The notes: generated by a model not told the origin, from the letters alone. Positions 55,291 to 63,274 are shown, numbered from the stretch's first letter. The stretch: DNA of 64,000 nucleotides from Nonomuraea coxensis DSM 45129 (GCF_019397265.1 NZ_CP068985.1:6750001-6814000); one strand, 5' to 3'. Translations and numbers: made by a program.

Positions 55291-55476
55291 ATGGGCTGGA
55301 GCTACCGTAAGTCGATCAAGGTGGGCCCCTTACGGCTGAACCTGTCCCGCGGCGGGGTCGGCCACAGCTGGGGCAACCGGCTGTTCCGGGTGACGCGAAG
55401 GGCGGACGGGCGTCGTACGCTGTCGGTCAACCTGCCCGGAGGCTTTCACTGGCGCAAGACCACCAACGATCGCTGA
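55291..55476 (+). CDS. DUF4236 domain small protein (second copy)
   Basis: A 61-residue paralogue of the preceding protein: GWSYRKSIKVGPLRLNLSRGG and SVNLPGGFHWRKT. ATG 55291 with GGAGGAG 10 nt before. Function unknown. Ends shortly before a strong terminator at 55492-55524, so the two small genes probably form one short transcript. Confidence 0.82.
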   Translation: MGWSYRKSIKVGPLRLNLSRGGVGHSWGNRLFRVTRRADGRRTLSVNLPGGFHWRKTTNDR

Positions 55477-55491
55477 TCGTTCGCCATACAC

Positions 55492-55530
55492 GACGGACCG
55501 GAGGGGACTCCCCTCCGGTCCGTCCCTTTT
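55492..55530 (+). terminator. Strong terminator after DUF4236 pair
   Basis: Perfect 15-bp stem GACGGACCGGAGGGG / CCCCTCCGGTCCGTC with a 3-nt loop, followed by CCTTTT. It is the clearest terminator in the window. Confidence 0.88.
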
Positions 55531-55591
55531 GCCCGCCGGAGCGGCCTGGAAGCGCGATCATGGACGGGCGGGCGACGACCAAGGAGGACAG

Positions 55592-56284
55592 GTGACCGAT
55601 CGGGTGATGGAGGTGCTGCGGCGACTGCGGGCCGGGCGGGAGGCGTTCGCGCCGGGCCCGGCGCTGCCCGTCGTGGACCAGGTCGTGGCGACCGTCCTGT
55701 CCCAGGCCACCTCGGACGTCAACTCCGGCCGCGCCTTCGCCCGCCTCAAGGCCAGGTTCCCGGCGTGGGAGCAGGTGGCGGACGCGCCGCCCGAGGAGGT
55801 GGCCGACGCCATCCGCTGCGGCGGCATCGCCGAGCGCAAGGCCCGCCGCATCCAAGAGATCCTGACCGCGATCGAGGACCGCGAGGGCGCGATCACGCTG
55901 GACCGGCTGGACGGGCTCGACGACGAGGCGGCGGAGGCGTACCTGACCTCGCTGCCGGGTGTCGGCCCGAAGACCGCGGCCTGCGTGCTCATGTTCTCGA
56001 TGGGCCGGGAGGCGTTCCCCGTGGACACCCACGTGCACCGCGTCACCACCCGGCTCGGCTGGATCCCGGCGGGCGTCTCCGCCGAGCGGGCGCACCGCCT
56101 CCTGCGGCCCATGGTGCCGCCGGAGGTCCGGCACGAGCTGCACCTCGCGCTGATCCGGCACGGGCGCGCGGTCTGCCGGGCGCGGCAGCCCCGGTGCGGG
56201 GAGTGCGTGCTGCGCGAGGTGTGTGCGTACGGACTGAGCGCGCTCAGTCGAAGAAGTGAGCCACCCGGAAGGGGCGCACCGTGA
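55592..56284 (+). CDS. Endonuclease III-like HhH-GPD DNA glycosylase
   Basis: A 230-residue HhH-GPD protein with the helix-hairpin-helix LPGVGPKTAACVLMF (catalytic Lys), the Asp in FPVDTHVHRV and a [4Fe-4S] cluster pattern Cys-x6-Cys-x2-Cys-x5-Cys near the C-terminus (CRARQPRCGECVLREVC). This fits base excision repair of damaged pyrimidines. GTG 55592 follows AAGGAGGACAG. It may be an extra paralogue beside a housekeeping Nth. It overlaps the convergent secreted-protein gene by 41 bp. Confidence 0.92.
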   Translation: MTDRVMEVLRRLRAGREAFAPGPALPVVDQVVATVLSQATSDVNSGRAFARLKARFPAWEQVADAPPEEVADAIRCGGIAERKARRIQEILTAIEDREGAITLDRLDGLDDEAAEAYLTSLPGVGPKTAACVLMFSMGREAFPVDTHVHRVTTRLGWIPAGVSAERAHRLLRPMVPPEVRHELHLALIRHGRAVCRARQPRCGECVLREVCAYGLSALSRRSEPPGRGAP

Positions 56285-56699
56285 TCGGCACGACGTACCA
56301 GCTGATCAGTTTGAGCTTCTTGAGCCGGGTCTTCTTGTCGATCTTGTCCTGGACGCACCGCAGCACGACCTCGTAGTCACCGGGCGGGGTGAAGTACGAG
56401 ATGCCCACGGTCTTCCTGCCGAGCCCCCGGTTGGAGAGCGAGATGCCGACCTCACGGTAGGGCCGCCATGACGACCTGAGCATGAAGGCGGTGGAGGTGA
56501 GCGTCGCATGCTCGGCCGGCGACGGGCAGTGCACGAAGACGCGGACGAAGTCGTTCTGCTGAGGGTCGTCGGGCACCACGCGCAGCGAGGTGCGGTGCTT
56601 CCAAGGAGGAGGGATCTGGTCGGCGAGGGCCGGGAGCGCCACGGCGACCTGCCCGATCAGGAGAGCGGCGACGGCTCCCGTCCAGATGGCGGCACGCAT
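56244..56699 (-). CDS. Small secreted protein, unknown function
   Basis: A 151-residue protein with a clear signal peptide (MRAAIWTGAVAALLIGQVAVALPALA, cleavage before DQI). The mature part has a beta-rich look, with one Cys pair (VHCPSPAE; LRCVQDK) that could form a disulphide. I do not recognise the family. ATG 56699 is chosen since the signal peptide starts there; an ATG at 56735 is in frame but spoils the signal. The open frame further upstream runs into the tRNA gene and is not coding. Confidence 0.75.
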   Translation of the reverse strand: MRAAIWTGAVAALLIGQVAVALPALADQIPPPWKHRTSLRVVPDDPQQNDFVRVFVHCPSPAEHATLTSTAFMLRSSWRPYREVGISLSNRGLGRKTVGISYFTPPGDYEVVLRCVQDKIDKKTRLKKLKLISWYVVPITVRPFRVAHFFD

Positions 56700-56765
56700 G
56701 TGCGCCACGTTAGGCGGAGCGCGGAACGAAGCCATGGAGGCCACGCCGGTGACCTGCGGAAAGGG

Positions 56766-56838
56766 TGGAGCTATGGGGATTCGAACCCCAGACCTCCTCC
56801 ATGCCATGGAGGCGCGCTACCAACTGCGCTATAGCCCC
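56766..56838 (-). tRNA. tRNA-Ala (GGC), second copy
   Basis: A 73-nt tRNA with acceptor GGGGCTA/TAGCTCC, anticodon loop ATGGCAT (GGC) and T-arm identical to that of the tRNA at 32477. It differs from it by one base (CTATAG versus CTATGG). CCA is not encoded. It lies in opposite orientation and 24 kb away, and just 50 bp downstream of an alanyl-tRNA editing gene in the same direction. Confidence 0.97.
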
Positions 56839-56888
56839 TTGCGATCACCAAGTGTATAGGACTTCCGGAGCGCCCGCGCCCCGGAAAG

Positions 56889-57713
56889 TCAGCCGCAGGT
56901 GGTGTGCATGGTCAGGGTGGCCTCGTCGAGCGTGAGCGTGACCTGGACCCGGCCCAGTTCGCCGGTGCGGGCGACGTGGGTGCCGCCGCACGGGATGGCC
57001 GCCTCGCCCTCGGGCAGCTCGCAGCGCCAGGTGCGGCGGGCGGTCAGCTCGGGACCGGGGACGTCGAGCCGGACGGGGGCGTCGGCGGCGACCCAGGTCT
57101 TGAGCCGGTCGTTCACCTCGCCGGCGACCGCGGCGGCGTCGAGGCCCTCGGCGGAGAAGCCCTTCTTCCGCAGCGACTTGCCGAGGCGGTAGACGTCGAC
57201 GCTGCCGCGCTCGGCGATGCGCGAGGAGGTGATCGCGGTCTGGTCGAAGTCGGGGTGGCCGAGCCGGTCGAGCGGCGCCTCCTTGCGCCAGCGGCCGGCG
57301 AGGGCGGCGTTGAGCGCGAGCGCGGCGAGGTGGCAGGCGGTGTGGCCGGCCGAGAGCGCGGCGCGGTGGGCGGCGTCCACCTCCAGGTCGACCTCGGCCC
57401 CCACGGGCGGCGGCGCGTCGCCGGTCACGTGCACGACGAGCCACCGCCAGCCCTCGTCCCCGCGCCGCACCGGGATGTCCGCCCCCAGGAAGGTCTCGCC
57501 GGTCGCCGACTGGGCCCCTGTCACGCAGTCGAGGACCGGCGCCCCGCCGACCGTGCCGCGGTCGGCGGGCTGGTCGGGCCAGGTGTGGTCGAGAGGGTGG
57601 AAGGGCGTCTCGGCGACGACGATCCCGTGCCGGTCCCCCACCGGCACGACCGCGACGACCTCGGAACGGCCCGAGACCCGGCCGCTGGGGAAGGTGACGA
57701 GAGTCGAGTTCAT
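56889..57713 (-). CDS. Alanyl-tRNA editing protein (AlaX-like)
   Basis: A 274-residue stand-alone editing domain of the AlaX/tRNA-SAD type, which hydrolyses Ser- or Gly-tRNA-Ala. Zinc-binding motifs SAGHTACHL (HxxxH) and the C-terminal CGGTHV (CxxxH) are intact. N-terminal beta-barrel resembling the C-terminal part of AlaRS. Start ATG 57713. It sits immediately upstream of tRNA-Ala in the same direction, which matches its substrate. A 7-bp gap separates it from the MFS gene. Confidence 0.9.
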   Translation of the reverse strand: MNSTLVTFPSGRVSGRSEVVAVVPVGDRHGIVVAETPFHPLDHTWPDQPADRGTVGGAPVLDCVTGAQSATGETFLGADIPVRRGDEGWRWLVVHVTGDAPPPVGAEVDLEVDAAHRAALSAGHTACHLAALALNAALAGRWRKEAPLDRLGHPDFDQTAITSSRIAERGSVDVYRLGKSLRKKGFSAEGLDAAAVAGEVNDRLKTWVAADAPVRLDVPGPELTARRTWRCELPEGEAAIPCGGTHVARTGELGRVQVTLTLDEATLTMHTTCG

Positions 57714-57720
57714 CCGTCCA

Positions 57721-58932
57721 TCATCCCAGTGCCCGCTCGTCCTCCAGGTGCCGCTCGCGGCCGGCGTACAGGCCGGCGGCGAGCTGGACGGCCAGCACCA
57801 CGAAGATCAGCGTGTACGGCAGCGCCCACCCTCCCGACCAGTCCCGCAGCACGCCGACCAGCAGCGGCCCGCCGCCCGCGATGAGGTAGCCGGCGCTCTG
57901 CCCGAACGCCGACAGCGCGGCGGTCACCTCCGGCGTACGGGTGCGCAGCCCCAGCATCACCAGCGCCAGCGGGAACGACCCCATGCCGATGGCGATGAGC
58001 GTCACCCAGAGCGGCGCCCACGACGCCGGCCCCGCCCAGAGCCCGCCGAAGCCGGCCGCGTAGAAGGCGACGAGCCCGGACACCACCGGCCGCTGGTCGC
58101 GGAACCGCGCGGCGATCACGGGCACGGCGACCGACACCGGGATGTTCAGCGCGGTGAACACGCCGAGGAGCAGCCCGGCCTCGGAGGTGCTGTAGCCCCC
58201 GTCGGTGAGGATGGTGGCGAGCCAGCCGAACATGATGTACGCGATCATCGACTGGGTGCCGAAGTAGATCGCGATCGTCCAGGCCAGCTGGCTGCCCAGC
58301 ATCCGCCGTACTCCGGCGTCCCTGCCTCCCGTGTCCCGCTCCGGCTCACTGCGCAGCAGCGCAAGCCACGGAATGGCGGCCACGGCGGCCAGGGCCGCCC
58401 ACACGCCGAGCGCGACGTGCCAGTCCCCCGACGCGCGCTCGATCGGCACGGTCGCGGCGGCGGCCAGCATGGTGCCCGTCGCCAGGGCCGTGGTGTAGAC
58501 GGTGGTCATGATCCCCGTACGCGCGGGGAAGTGCCGTTTGATCAGCGTCGGGATCAGCACGTTGCCCACGGCGCCGCCGGACAGCGCGACCGCGCTGCTC
58601 AGCAGGAACACGGGGGCCGAGCCGACCAGCGACCTGACCAGCAGGCCCGCGCCCAGCGTGACCAGGGCGAGCAGGAGCAGCCGGTGCTCGCCGACGCGCC
58701 GGGCGAGCGCCGGGGTGACGGCGCCGACGCCGGCGAAGGCCAGCACCGGGAGGGTGGTGAGCAGGCCCGTGCCGACGCTCGTCATGCCGAGCGCCCCCGC
58801 GAGCTGGTCGAGGAGGGGGCCTACGCTGGTGACGGCGGTCCGCAGGTTGAGTGCGGCGAGGACGATTCCCAGCACGAGGAGCCAGGCGAGGGGTGTGGTC
58901 CTGCCTCTGCGCTCCGACGCCAGAACACTCAT
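57721..58932 (-). CDS. CynX/NimT family MFS transporter
   Basis: A 403-residue twelve-helix MFS protein. Family features are LVLGIVLAALNLRTAVTSVGPLL and GGAVGNVLIPTLIKRHFPARTGIMTTVYTTALATGTMLAAA, which match CynX/NimT (2-nitroimidazole or cyanate transporter) proteins. True substrate unknown. ATG 58932 begins MSVLASERR. It is upstream of the AlaX gene with 7 bp between, so likely cotranscribed. Confidence 0.9.
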   Translation of the reverse strand: MSVLASERRGRTTPLAWLLVLGIVLAALNLRTAVTSVGPLLDQLAGALGMTSVGTGLLTTLPVLAFAGVGAVTPALARRVGEHRLLLLALVTLGAGLLVRSLVGSAPVFLLSSAVALSGGAVGNVLIPTLIKRHFPARTGIMTTVYTTALATGTMLAAAATVPIERASGDWHVALGVWAALAAVAAIPWLALLRSEPERDTGGRDAGVRRMLGSQLAWTIAIYFGTQSMIAYIMFGWLATILTDGGYSTSEAGLLLGVFTALNIPVSVAVPVIAARFRDQRPVVSGLVAFYAAGFGGLWAGPASWAPLWVTLIAIGMGSFPLALVMLGLRTRTPEVTAALSAFGQSAGYLIAGGGPLLVGVLRDWSGGWALPYTLIFVVLAVQLAAGLYAGRERHLEDERALG

Positions 58933-59038
58933 GCCGGGCAATTCCTCCATTCATCAAGTCATGGGACGAATCACCACCCTAACAGGAGCGAAATGCGGCT
59001 TTATTCCACCCGGCGCGCCGGCCTCCCGGCACACGACA

Positions 59039-59061
59039 GCGGCCGCCACGCGGGCGGCCGC
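59039..59061 (-). terminator. GC-rich stem-loop after SRPBCC gene
   Basis: Perfect 9-bp inverted repeat GCGGCCGCC / GGCGGCCGC with a 5-nt loop, about 50 bp downstream of the stop codon of the SRPBCC gene. No U-tract. Separates that gene from the MFS gene. Confidence 0.55.
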
Positions 59062-59081
59062 CGTTCGGGTCGAAGGGGGAT

Positions 59082-59121
59082 CGCTTACAGGACCTGCTTG
59101 CAGGACCGCGCTTACAGGACC
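59082..59121. repeat. Three near-repeats of CTT(A/G)CAGGACC around a stop codon
   Basis: Three direct copies of an 11-base core (CTTACAGGACC, CTTGCAGGACC, CTTACAGGACC), spaced 13-14 bp apart. The third includes the stop codon of the SRPBCC gene, whose last residues are GPRPVL; the first would supply another stop in the same sequence. Confidence 0.6.
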
Positions 59122-59759
59122 GGCCGGGGCCCCTGCGGCGGCTCGTCGCGCGGGGGGAAGTGGCCGGGGGCCGGCAGCGTCGTGTCGCCGCCCGGCATGG
59201 ACGGATCTGTGCCGCCGATCGTGCCGGGCGGCACCTGCTGCGCGCCGCCGTACGTGGAGCCGGGCTCGTGCGTGCCGGTGCCGGGGGCGGCGCCGTCGCG
59301 CTGGTGCGGGCCGGGCACGTCGCCGCGCCAGCCGCCCGTCTCCGAGCCGCGCGACTCGATGAACTGCTTGAACCGCTTGAGGTCGCCGTTGACCCGCATG
59401 CGGACCAGCTGCAGCCAGTCGCCGGCGGTCTCGACGAAGCCCTCGGGGTCGTACTCCATCTGGAGCGTGACCCGCGTGCGGCCGTCGTCGACGCGGTGGA
59501 AGGTGACGACGCCCGCCTGGTTCGGCTTGTCGACGCTGCGCCAGGCGACCCGCTCGTCCGGGTGCTGCTCGGTGATGTCGGCGTCGAACTCGCGCCTGAC
59601 CCCGGCGATCTCCGCCACCCAGTGCGTACGGGTGTCGGTCACCTGTTTGACCGACTCGACCCCTTCCATGAACTCGGGGAAGCTCTCGAACTGCGTCCAC
59701 TGGTTGTAGGCCACCCTGATGGGGACCTCGACGTCTACGGAGTGCTCGATCGTGCTCAT
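59112..59759 (-). CDS. SRPBCC family (polyketide cyclase/START-like) protein
   Basis: A 215-residue protein. The N-terminal 145 residues are a START/Bet v1-like domain: VPIRVAYNQWTQFESFPEFMEGVESVKQ, HWVAEIAGVRREFDADITEQ, VTLQMEYDPEGFVETAGDW and LKRFKQFIESRG, which is nearly diagnostic for this cyclase/dehydrase group. The C-terminal 70 residues are Gly/Pro-rich and disordered. Ligand unknown. ATG 59759 is chosen; GTG 59771 four codons before is possible. Confidence 0.88.
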   Translation of the reverse strand: MSTIEHSVDVEVPIRVAYNQWTQFESFPEFMEGVESVKQVTDTRTHWVAEIAGVRREFDADITEQHPDERVAWRSVDKPNQAGVVTFHRVDDGRTRVTLQMEYDPEGFVETAGDWLQLVRMRVNGDLKRFKQFIESRGSETGGWRGDVPGPHQRDGAAPGTGTHEPGSTYGGAQQVPPGTIGGTDPSMPGGDTTLPAPGHFPPRDEPPQGPRPVL

Positions 59760-59790
59760 GGGTTCAGCCACTTCCCGGCCGGGCCGGAGG

Positions 59791-60165
59791 TTAACGCTTT
59801 CGCCGCAGCCAGAGGAGCCCGACGAACGGGAGCACGAGCGGGATGAAGAGGTAGCCCTTGCCGTAGGCGGACCACACGGTCTCGTCGGGGAAGGCCGCGG
59901 GGTCGAGGAGGCTGACGGTGCCGATGATCAGCACCCCGGCCAGCTCGACCAGGAGCGCGGCCAGCGCCAGCCGCCGCGCGCCGCGCCAGAGCGCGACCGT
60001 GAGCAGGACGTAGACGGCCGCCGCGAACGCCGACAGGCTGTAGGCGAGCGGCGCCTCCCCGAACCTCGTGGCGATCTGCACCGCGGCGCGCGCGCCCGCC
60101 GCCAGCGAGAACAGGCCGTAGACCGCGATCAGCGCCCGCCCGGGGCCGCTGCCGATGGAGCTCAT
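59791..60165 (-). CDS. Small membrane protein, four helices, unknown function
   Basis: A 124-residue integral membrane protein with about four hydrophobic helices (IAVYGLFSLAAGARAAVQI; FAAAVYVLLTVALW; LALAALLVELAGVLIIGTV; YLFIPLVLPFVGLLWL) and a basic C-terminus. Not recognised beyond this, although similar proteins are common in actinomycetes. Its start (ATG 60165) overlaps the stop of the gene upstream (ATGA), so the two are coupled. Confidence 0.75.
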   Translation of the reverse strand: MSSIGSGPGRALIAVYGLFSLAAGARAAVQIATRFGEAPLAYSLSAFAAAVYVLLTVALWRGARRLALAALLVELAGVLIIGTVSLLDPAAFPDETVWSAYGKGYLFIPLVLPFVGLLWLRRKR

Positions 60166-60524
60166 GCCGCGCCCTGCCAGATCTGCCCGAGGCGGGCGTT
60201 CATGACCGCGATCGCGAACCCCGCCACGACCAGGATCGCGGTCCCCCACCGCGACCGTTCGGCCAGCGCCAGGAACACCGCGGCGGGCGGGATGACGACC
60301 TCGCCGATGAGGTAGCCCCACAGCGTGGCCGGCTCAGGCGACTCCGCTCCCCCGGCCACCGCCGCGATCACGAAGCCGACCTGCACCAGCACGGCGACCT
60401 CCAGCACGGCGAAGCCGACCAGCAGCACCATGCCCATGGGCCGGTCGCGGATCGCGGTGACCAGGCTCGCCAGCATGAGCAGCAGCGCGACGGTGATGAC
60501 GATCGCGGAGACGGTGGTGTTCAT
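60162..60524 (-). CDS. Small membrane protein, unknown function
   Basis: A 120-residue protein with about four membrane helices (AIVITVALLLMLASLVTAI; MVLLVGFAVLEVAVLVQVGFVIAAVAGG; GEVVIPPAAVFLALAE; AILVVAGFAIAVMNARL). Coupled to the downstream membrane protein by a 4-bp ATGA overlap. Both may form one membrane complex, but there is no functional hint. Confidence 0.75.
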   Translation of the reverse strand: MNTTVSAIVITVALLLMLASLVTAIRDRPMGMVLLVGFAVLEVAVLVQVGFVIAAVAGGAESPEPATLWGYLIGEVVIPPAAVFLALAERSRWGTAILVVAGFAIAVMNARLGQIWQGAA

Positions 60525-60558
60525 CGGGGGTAAGGCTATCGCCCGGCGGTGGCGCCCC

Positions 60559-60798
60559 TCATCGCGGCAGCTCGCGCTCGATGCCGTCGAGCAGCCGGCG
60601 CAGGCCGCGCTCGAAGTTGTCGTCCGCACCGGGGACGCCCCGCTCCAGCAGGGGCGCCAGGTGCGGCGGCTCGGCGTCGCTGACGCCCTCGCGCCTGGGC
60701 GCGGAGCGCTCCTGCGCCTCACGGACCATGTAGCCGGTCATGTAGTCGGTGCAGGCGGTCAGGAAGCGCCAGGCGGCGGGCGCGGCCCGGCCCTTCGC
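60559..60798 (-). pseudogene. TetR regulator remnant, C-terminal part only
   Basis: The open frame encodes about 79 residues that resemble the C-terminal ligand-binding domain of a TetR repressor (AAWRFLTACTDYMTGYMVREAQ ... DDNFERGLRRLLDGIERELPR). There is an in-frame TAG at 60799-60801, and nothing resembling the N-terminal DNA-binding domain is found upstream before the DUF523 promoter. It is probably a decayed gene left after a deletion. Confidence 0.6.
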
Positions 60799-60870
60799 CT
60801 ACGCCTTCGGCTGCGCCGCCGCGCCGGCCGCGCTCTCGCCGGCGCCGATCCTGCTCATAGGATCGAAGAC

Positions 60871-61365
60871 GTGGAGAAGATCCTCGTCAGCGCCTGCCTG
60901 ATGGGCCGCAAAGTCCGCTACGACGGCGGCGCGAAGACCAGCTCGGCCGCCGTGCTCGCCGGATGGCGGACGGAGGGGCGGCTTGTGCCGTTCTGCCCCG
61001 AGGTGTCGGGCGGGCTGCCGGTGCCGCGCCCGGCCGCCGAGATCGAGGGGGGCGCGGGCGGGGCCGCCGTGCTGGAGGGCGCGGCCCGGGTCCTGACGTC
61101 CGGCGGCGACGACGTGACGGAGGCGTTCCTCGCGGGGGCGCGGGCGGCGCTGGAGGCGGCCAGGGCGGCGGGCGCCAGGATGGCGGTGCTCAAGGAGGGC
61201 AGCCCGTCGTGCGGCGCGCTGGCCGTCTACGACGGCTCCTTCGCCGGCCGCAGGACGCCCGGTCAAGGGGTCACCACGGCGCTGCTGGAGCGGCACGGCA
61301 TCCGGGTGTTCGGCGAGGACCGCCTCGCCGAGGCGGCCGGCTACCTGCGCACCCTGGAGACGTAG
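60871..61365 (+). CDS. DUF523 domain-containing protein
   Basis: A 164-residue DUF523 protein, function unknown, with the conserved cysteines in VSACLMGRKVRYDGGAKT and KEGSPSCGALAVYDG, and the central VPFCPEVSGGLPVPRPAAEI. The cysteine set may bind a metal or cluster. GTG 60871 is only 7 nt after TAGGAT, a possible -10 box, so the transcript may be leaderless. It overlaps the convergent membrane protein gene by 25 bp. Confidence 0.9.
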   Translation: MEKILVSACLMGRKVRYDGGAKTSSAAVLAGWRTEGRLVPFCPEVSGGLPVPRPAAEIEGGAGGAAVLEGAARVLTSGGDDVTEAFLAGARAALEAARAAGARMAVLKEGSPSCGALAVYDGSFAGRRTPGQGVTTALLERHGIRVFGEDRLAEAAGYLRTLET

Positions 61366-61724
61366 AAGGCCGCGCCGAGGCCGGCGGCGAGGAAGGTCGC
61401 GATCGTGCCGTGATACCACAGGAGCGGCGTGCTGCCCCGCGTGCCCGGCGCGAGCGCCGTCGCCAGGATGCCGAGCAGCACCCCGCCCAGCGCGGCCGCG
61501 TGCGTGTAGATCAGCCCGTCCCACGCCCACGGGCGGGCCTTCAGCGCTCCGTACGCGCCGGTCAGCATCGCGGCGCAGCACAGCGCCTCCACGATCACCG
61601 CGGGCGGAACCGGGGGCTGGCGCAGCGGGCCGGGACCGGCCCCGGCGTGCAGCAGCGCCGCCGCCAGGAAGATCAGCGCGTACAGCAGGGAGAGCCGGCC
61701 CAGGGCTCTGCGGATCGCGTCCAT
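61341..61724 (-). CDS. Small membrane protein, four helices, unknown function
   Basis: A 127-residue membrane protein with hydrophobic segments LLYALIFLAAALLHAGAG, VIVEALCCAAMLTGAYGAL, GLIYTHAAALGGVLLGILATAL and TIATFLAAGLGAAFYVS. No recognised family. ATG 61724 follows GGGAGCG at good spacing. Divergent from the peroxidase gene. Confidence 0.72.
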   Translation of the reverse strand: MDAIRRALGRLSLLYALIFLAAALLHAGAGPGPLRQPPVPPAVIVEALCCAAMLTGAYGALKARPWAWDGLIYTHAAALGGVLLGILATALAPGTRGSTPLLWYHGTIATFLAAGLGAAFYVSRVRR

Positions 61725-61903
61725 GGCACCACGCTCCCACCGGGGGGCACGGCCGGCCATCGTCCCGGGGGAGGCCGTCGGCGTACGTCCGGCGCGGTAG
61801 CGTCCGCCCGGCGCCTCACGGGGGAAACTTTCTCCGCCTCCCGGGAGTCCTAGAAGTGGGGGCTCGGAAAACTCCATTCCGAAACGGGGAAAGGGACTTG
61901 GCG

Positions 61904-63274
61904 ATGCCAGTCGACCTGAACAACGCACGACCCCTGGCCTGGGACTCGGCCACGCTCGACGCGGACACCAAGGCGATGCTCGACAACCTTCAGCCGAACA
62001 TCCTGCGCGCGCACGTACGCGAGCACCTGGCCGTCCTGTTCGTCCGGTTCAACGACGCGGCCGAGGGCCGGGCGTTCCTCCGGCACGTGGCCACCGCGAG
62101 GATGAAGTCGGCGCGCGAGCACCTGGAGGAGGTGCGCGACTTCGCCGGCCGGGGGCGGCGCGGCACCCCCTACGTCGGGATCGGCATCAGCAAGGCCGGC
62201 TACCGCGACCTCGGCCACTCGGTCGAGCAGGTGCGGGCCTTCGGCGACCAGGCGTTCCGCGACGGCATGAAACGGCGCGTCGCCGAGGTCGAGGACCCGC
62301 CCGTCGAGCAGTGGGACCGCGCCTACCAGCGCGAGATCCACGCCGTCGTGCTCATCGGCGACGACCGGCCGGGACCGGTGGCGGCACTCCGCGAGGAGAT
62401 CATCGGCGCGCTGCCGGCCAGCGCCAGGCTGCTCGGCGAGGAGACCGGCCGGGGCATGCGCAACCCGGCCGGCGACGGCATCGAGCACTTCGGCTACGTG
62501 GACGGCCGCAGCCAGCCGCTGTTCCTCAAGGACGAGGTGGACCGCGAGCCGAGAAAGCACTGGGACCCGGCCTTCCCGCTGGCCAACGTGCTGGTGCCCG
62601 ACCCCTTCTCGCCGGACCCGCGCCGCCACCACGGCAGCTACCTGGTCTTCAGGAAGCTGGAGCAGAACGTACGGGCGTTCAAGGAGATCGAGGAGCGGCT
62701 CGCCGACGACCTCGGGCTGAAGGGCGGCGACCGCCACCGGGCGGGCGCGATGCTCGTCGGCCGCTTCAAGGACGGCACGCCGGTGACCGGCCGGGCCAAG
62801 GCCGGCGGCGGCCCGGTGGCCAACGACTTCACCTTCGACGGCGACGACGGGAGCAAGTGCCCCTTCAGCGGCCACATCAGGAAGACCAACCCGCGCTCGT
62901 TCGGCCGCGAGGTGCTCATGGCGAGACGCGGCCAGACGTACGGGCGGCGCGGCGACGAGCCGTGGGACGACGCGCCCCCGGAGACGCGGCCCAGCGGCGG
63001 GGTCGGGCTGCTGTTCATGGCGTTCAACAGCAGCCTGGTCGACCAGTTCGAGTTCACCCAGCGGAGCTGGGCGGGCAATCCCGACTTCGAGCACCCGGCG
63101 ACCGGCCACGACCCGGTCATCGGGCAGGGCGAGCGGGCGATCAAGGTGACGTTCCCGAAGGTCTGGGGCAAGCCCGAGCAGTCGCCGCCGCAGGCCCAGG
63201 TGGCGCAGACGGTCACGATGAGGGGCGGGGAGTACTTCTTCGCGCCGTCGCTGGCCTACCTGCGCACCCTGTGA
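61904..63274 (+). CDS. DyP-type peroxidase
   Basis: A 456-residue dye-decolorizing-type heme peroxidase. It has the GxxDG motif in FGYVDGRSQP (catalytic Asp), the proximal heme His in CPFSGHIRKTNPR, and the LLFMAFNSSLVDQFEFTQ segment near the C-terminus. There is no signal peptide or Tat motif, so it is cytoplasmic or needs a partner for export. Length and the N-terminal LNNARPLAW suggest the larger C/D-type DyPs. ATG 61904 is preceded by GGGGAAAGGGAC. Not adjacent to an encapsulin gene in this window. Confidence 0.92.
   Translation: MPVDLNNARPLAWDSATLDADTKAMLDNLQPNILRAHVREHLAVLFVRFNDAAEGRAFLRHVATARMKSAREHLEEVRDFAGRGRRGTPYVGIGISKAGYRDLGHSVEQVRAFGDQAFRDGMKRRVAEVEDPPVEQWDRAYQREIHAVVLIGDDRPGPVAALREEIIGALPASARLLGEETGRGMRNPAGDGIEHFGYVDGRSQPLFLKDEVDREPRKHWDPAFPLANVLVPDPFSPDPRRHHGSYLVFRKLEQNVRAFKEIEERLADDLGLKGGDRHRAGAMLVGRFKDGTPVTGRAKAGGGPVANDFTFDGDDGSKCPFSGHIRKTNPRSFGREVLMARRGQTYGRRGDEPWDDAPPETRPSGGVGLLFMAFNSSLVDQFEFTQRSWAGNPDFEHPATGHDPVIGQGERAIKVTFPKVWGKPEQSPPQAQVAQTVTMRGGEYFFAPSLAYLRTL

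Noticed and set aside
56700-56807. Upstream extension of the secreted protein into the tRNA gene
   Set aside because: The extra N-terminus is the translated tRNA-Ala 3' half; the signal peptide starts cleanly at 56699.
61904-63274. Encapsulin cargo system with the DyP peroxidase
   Set aside because: No encapsulin shell gene is adjacent, and no clear cargo-loading tail was seen at the C-terminus.
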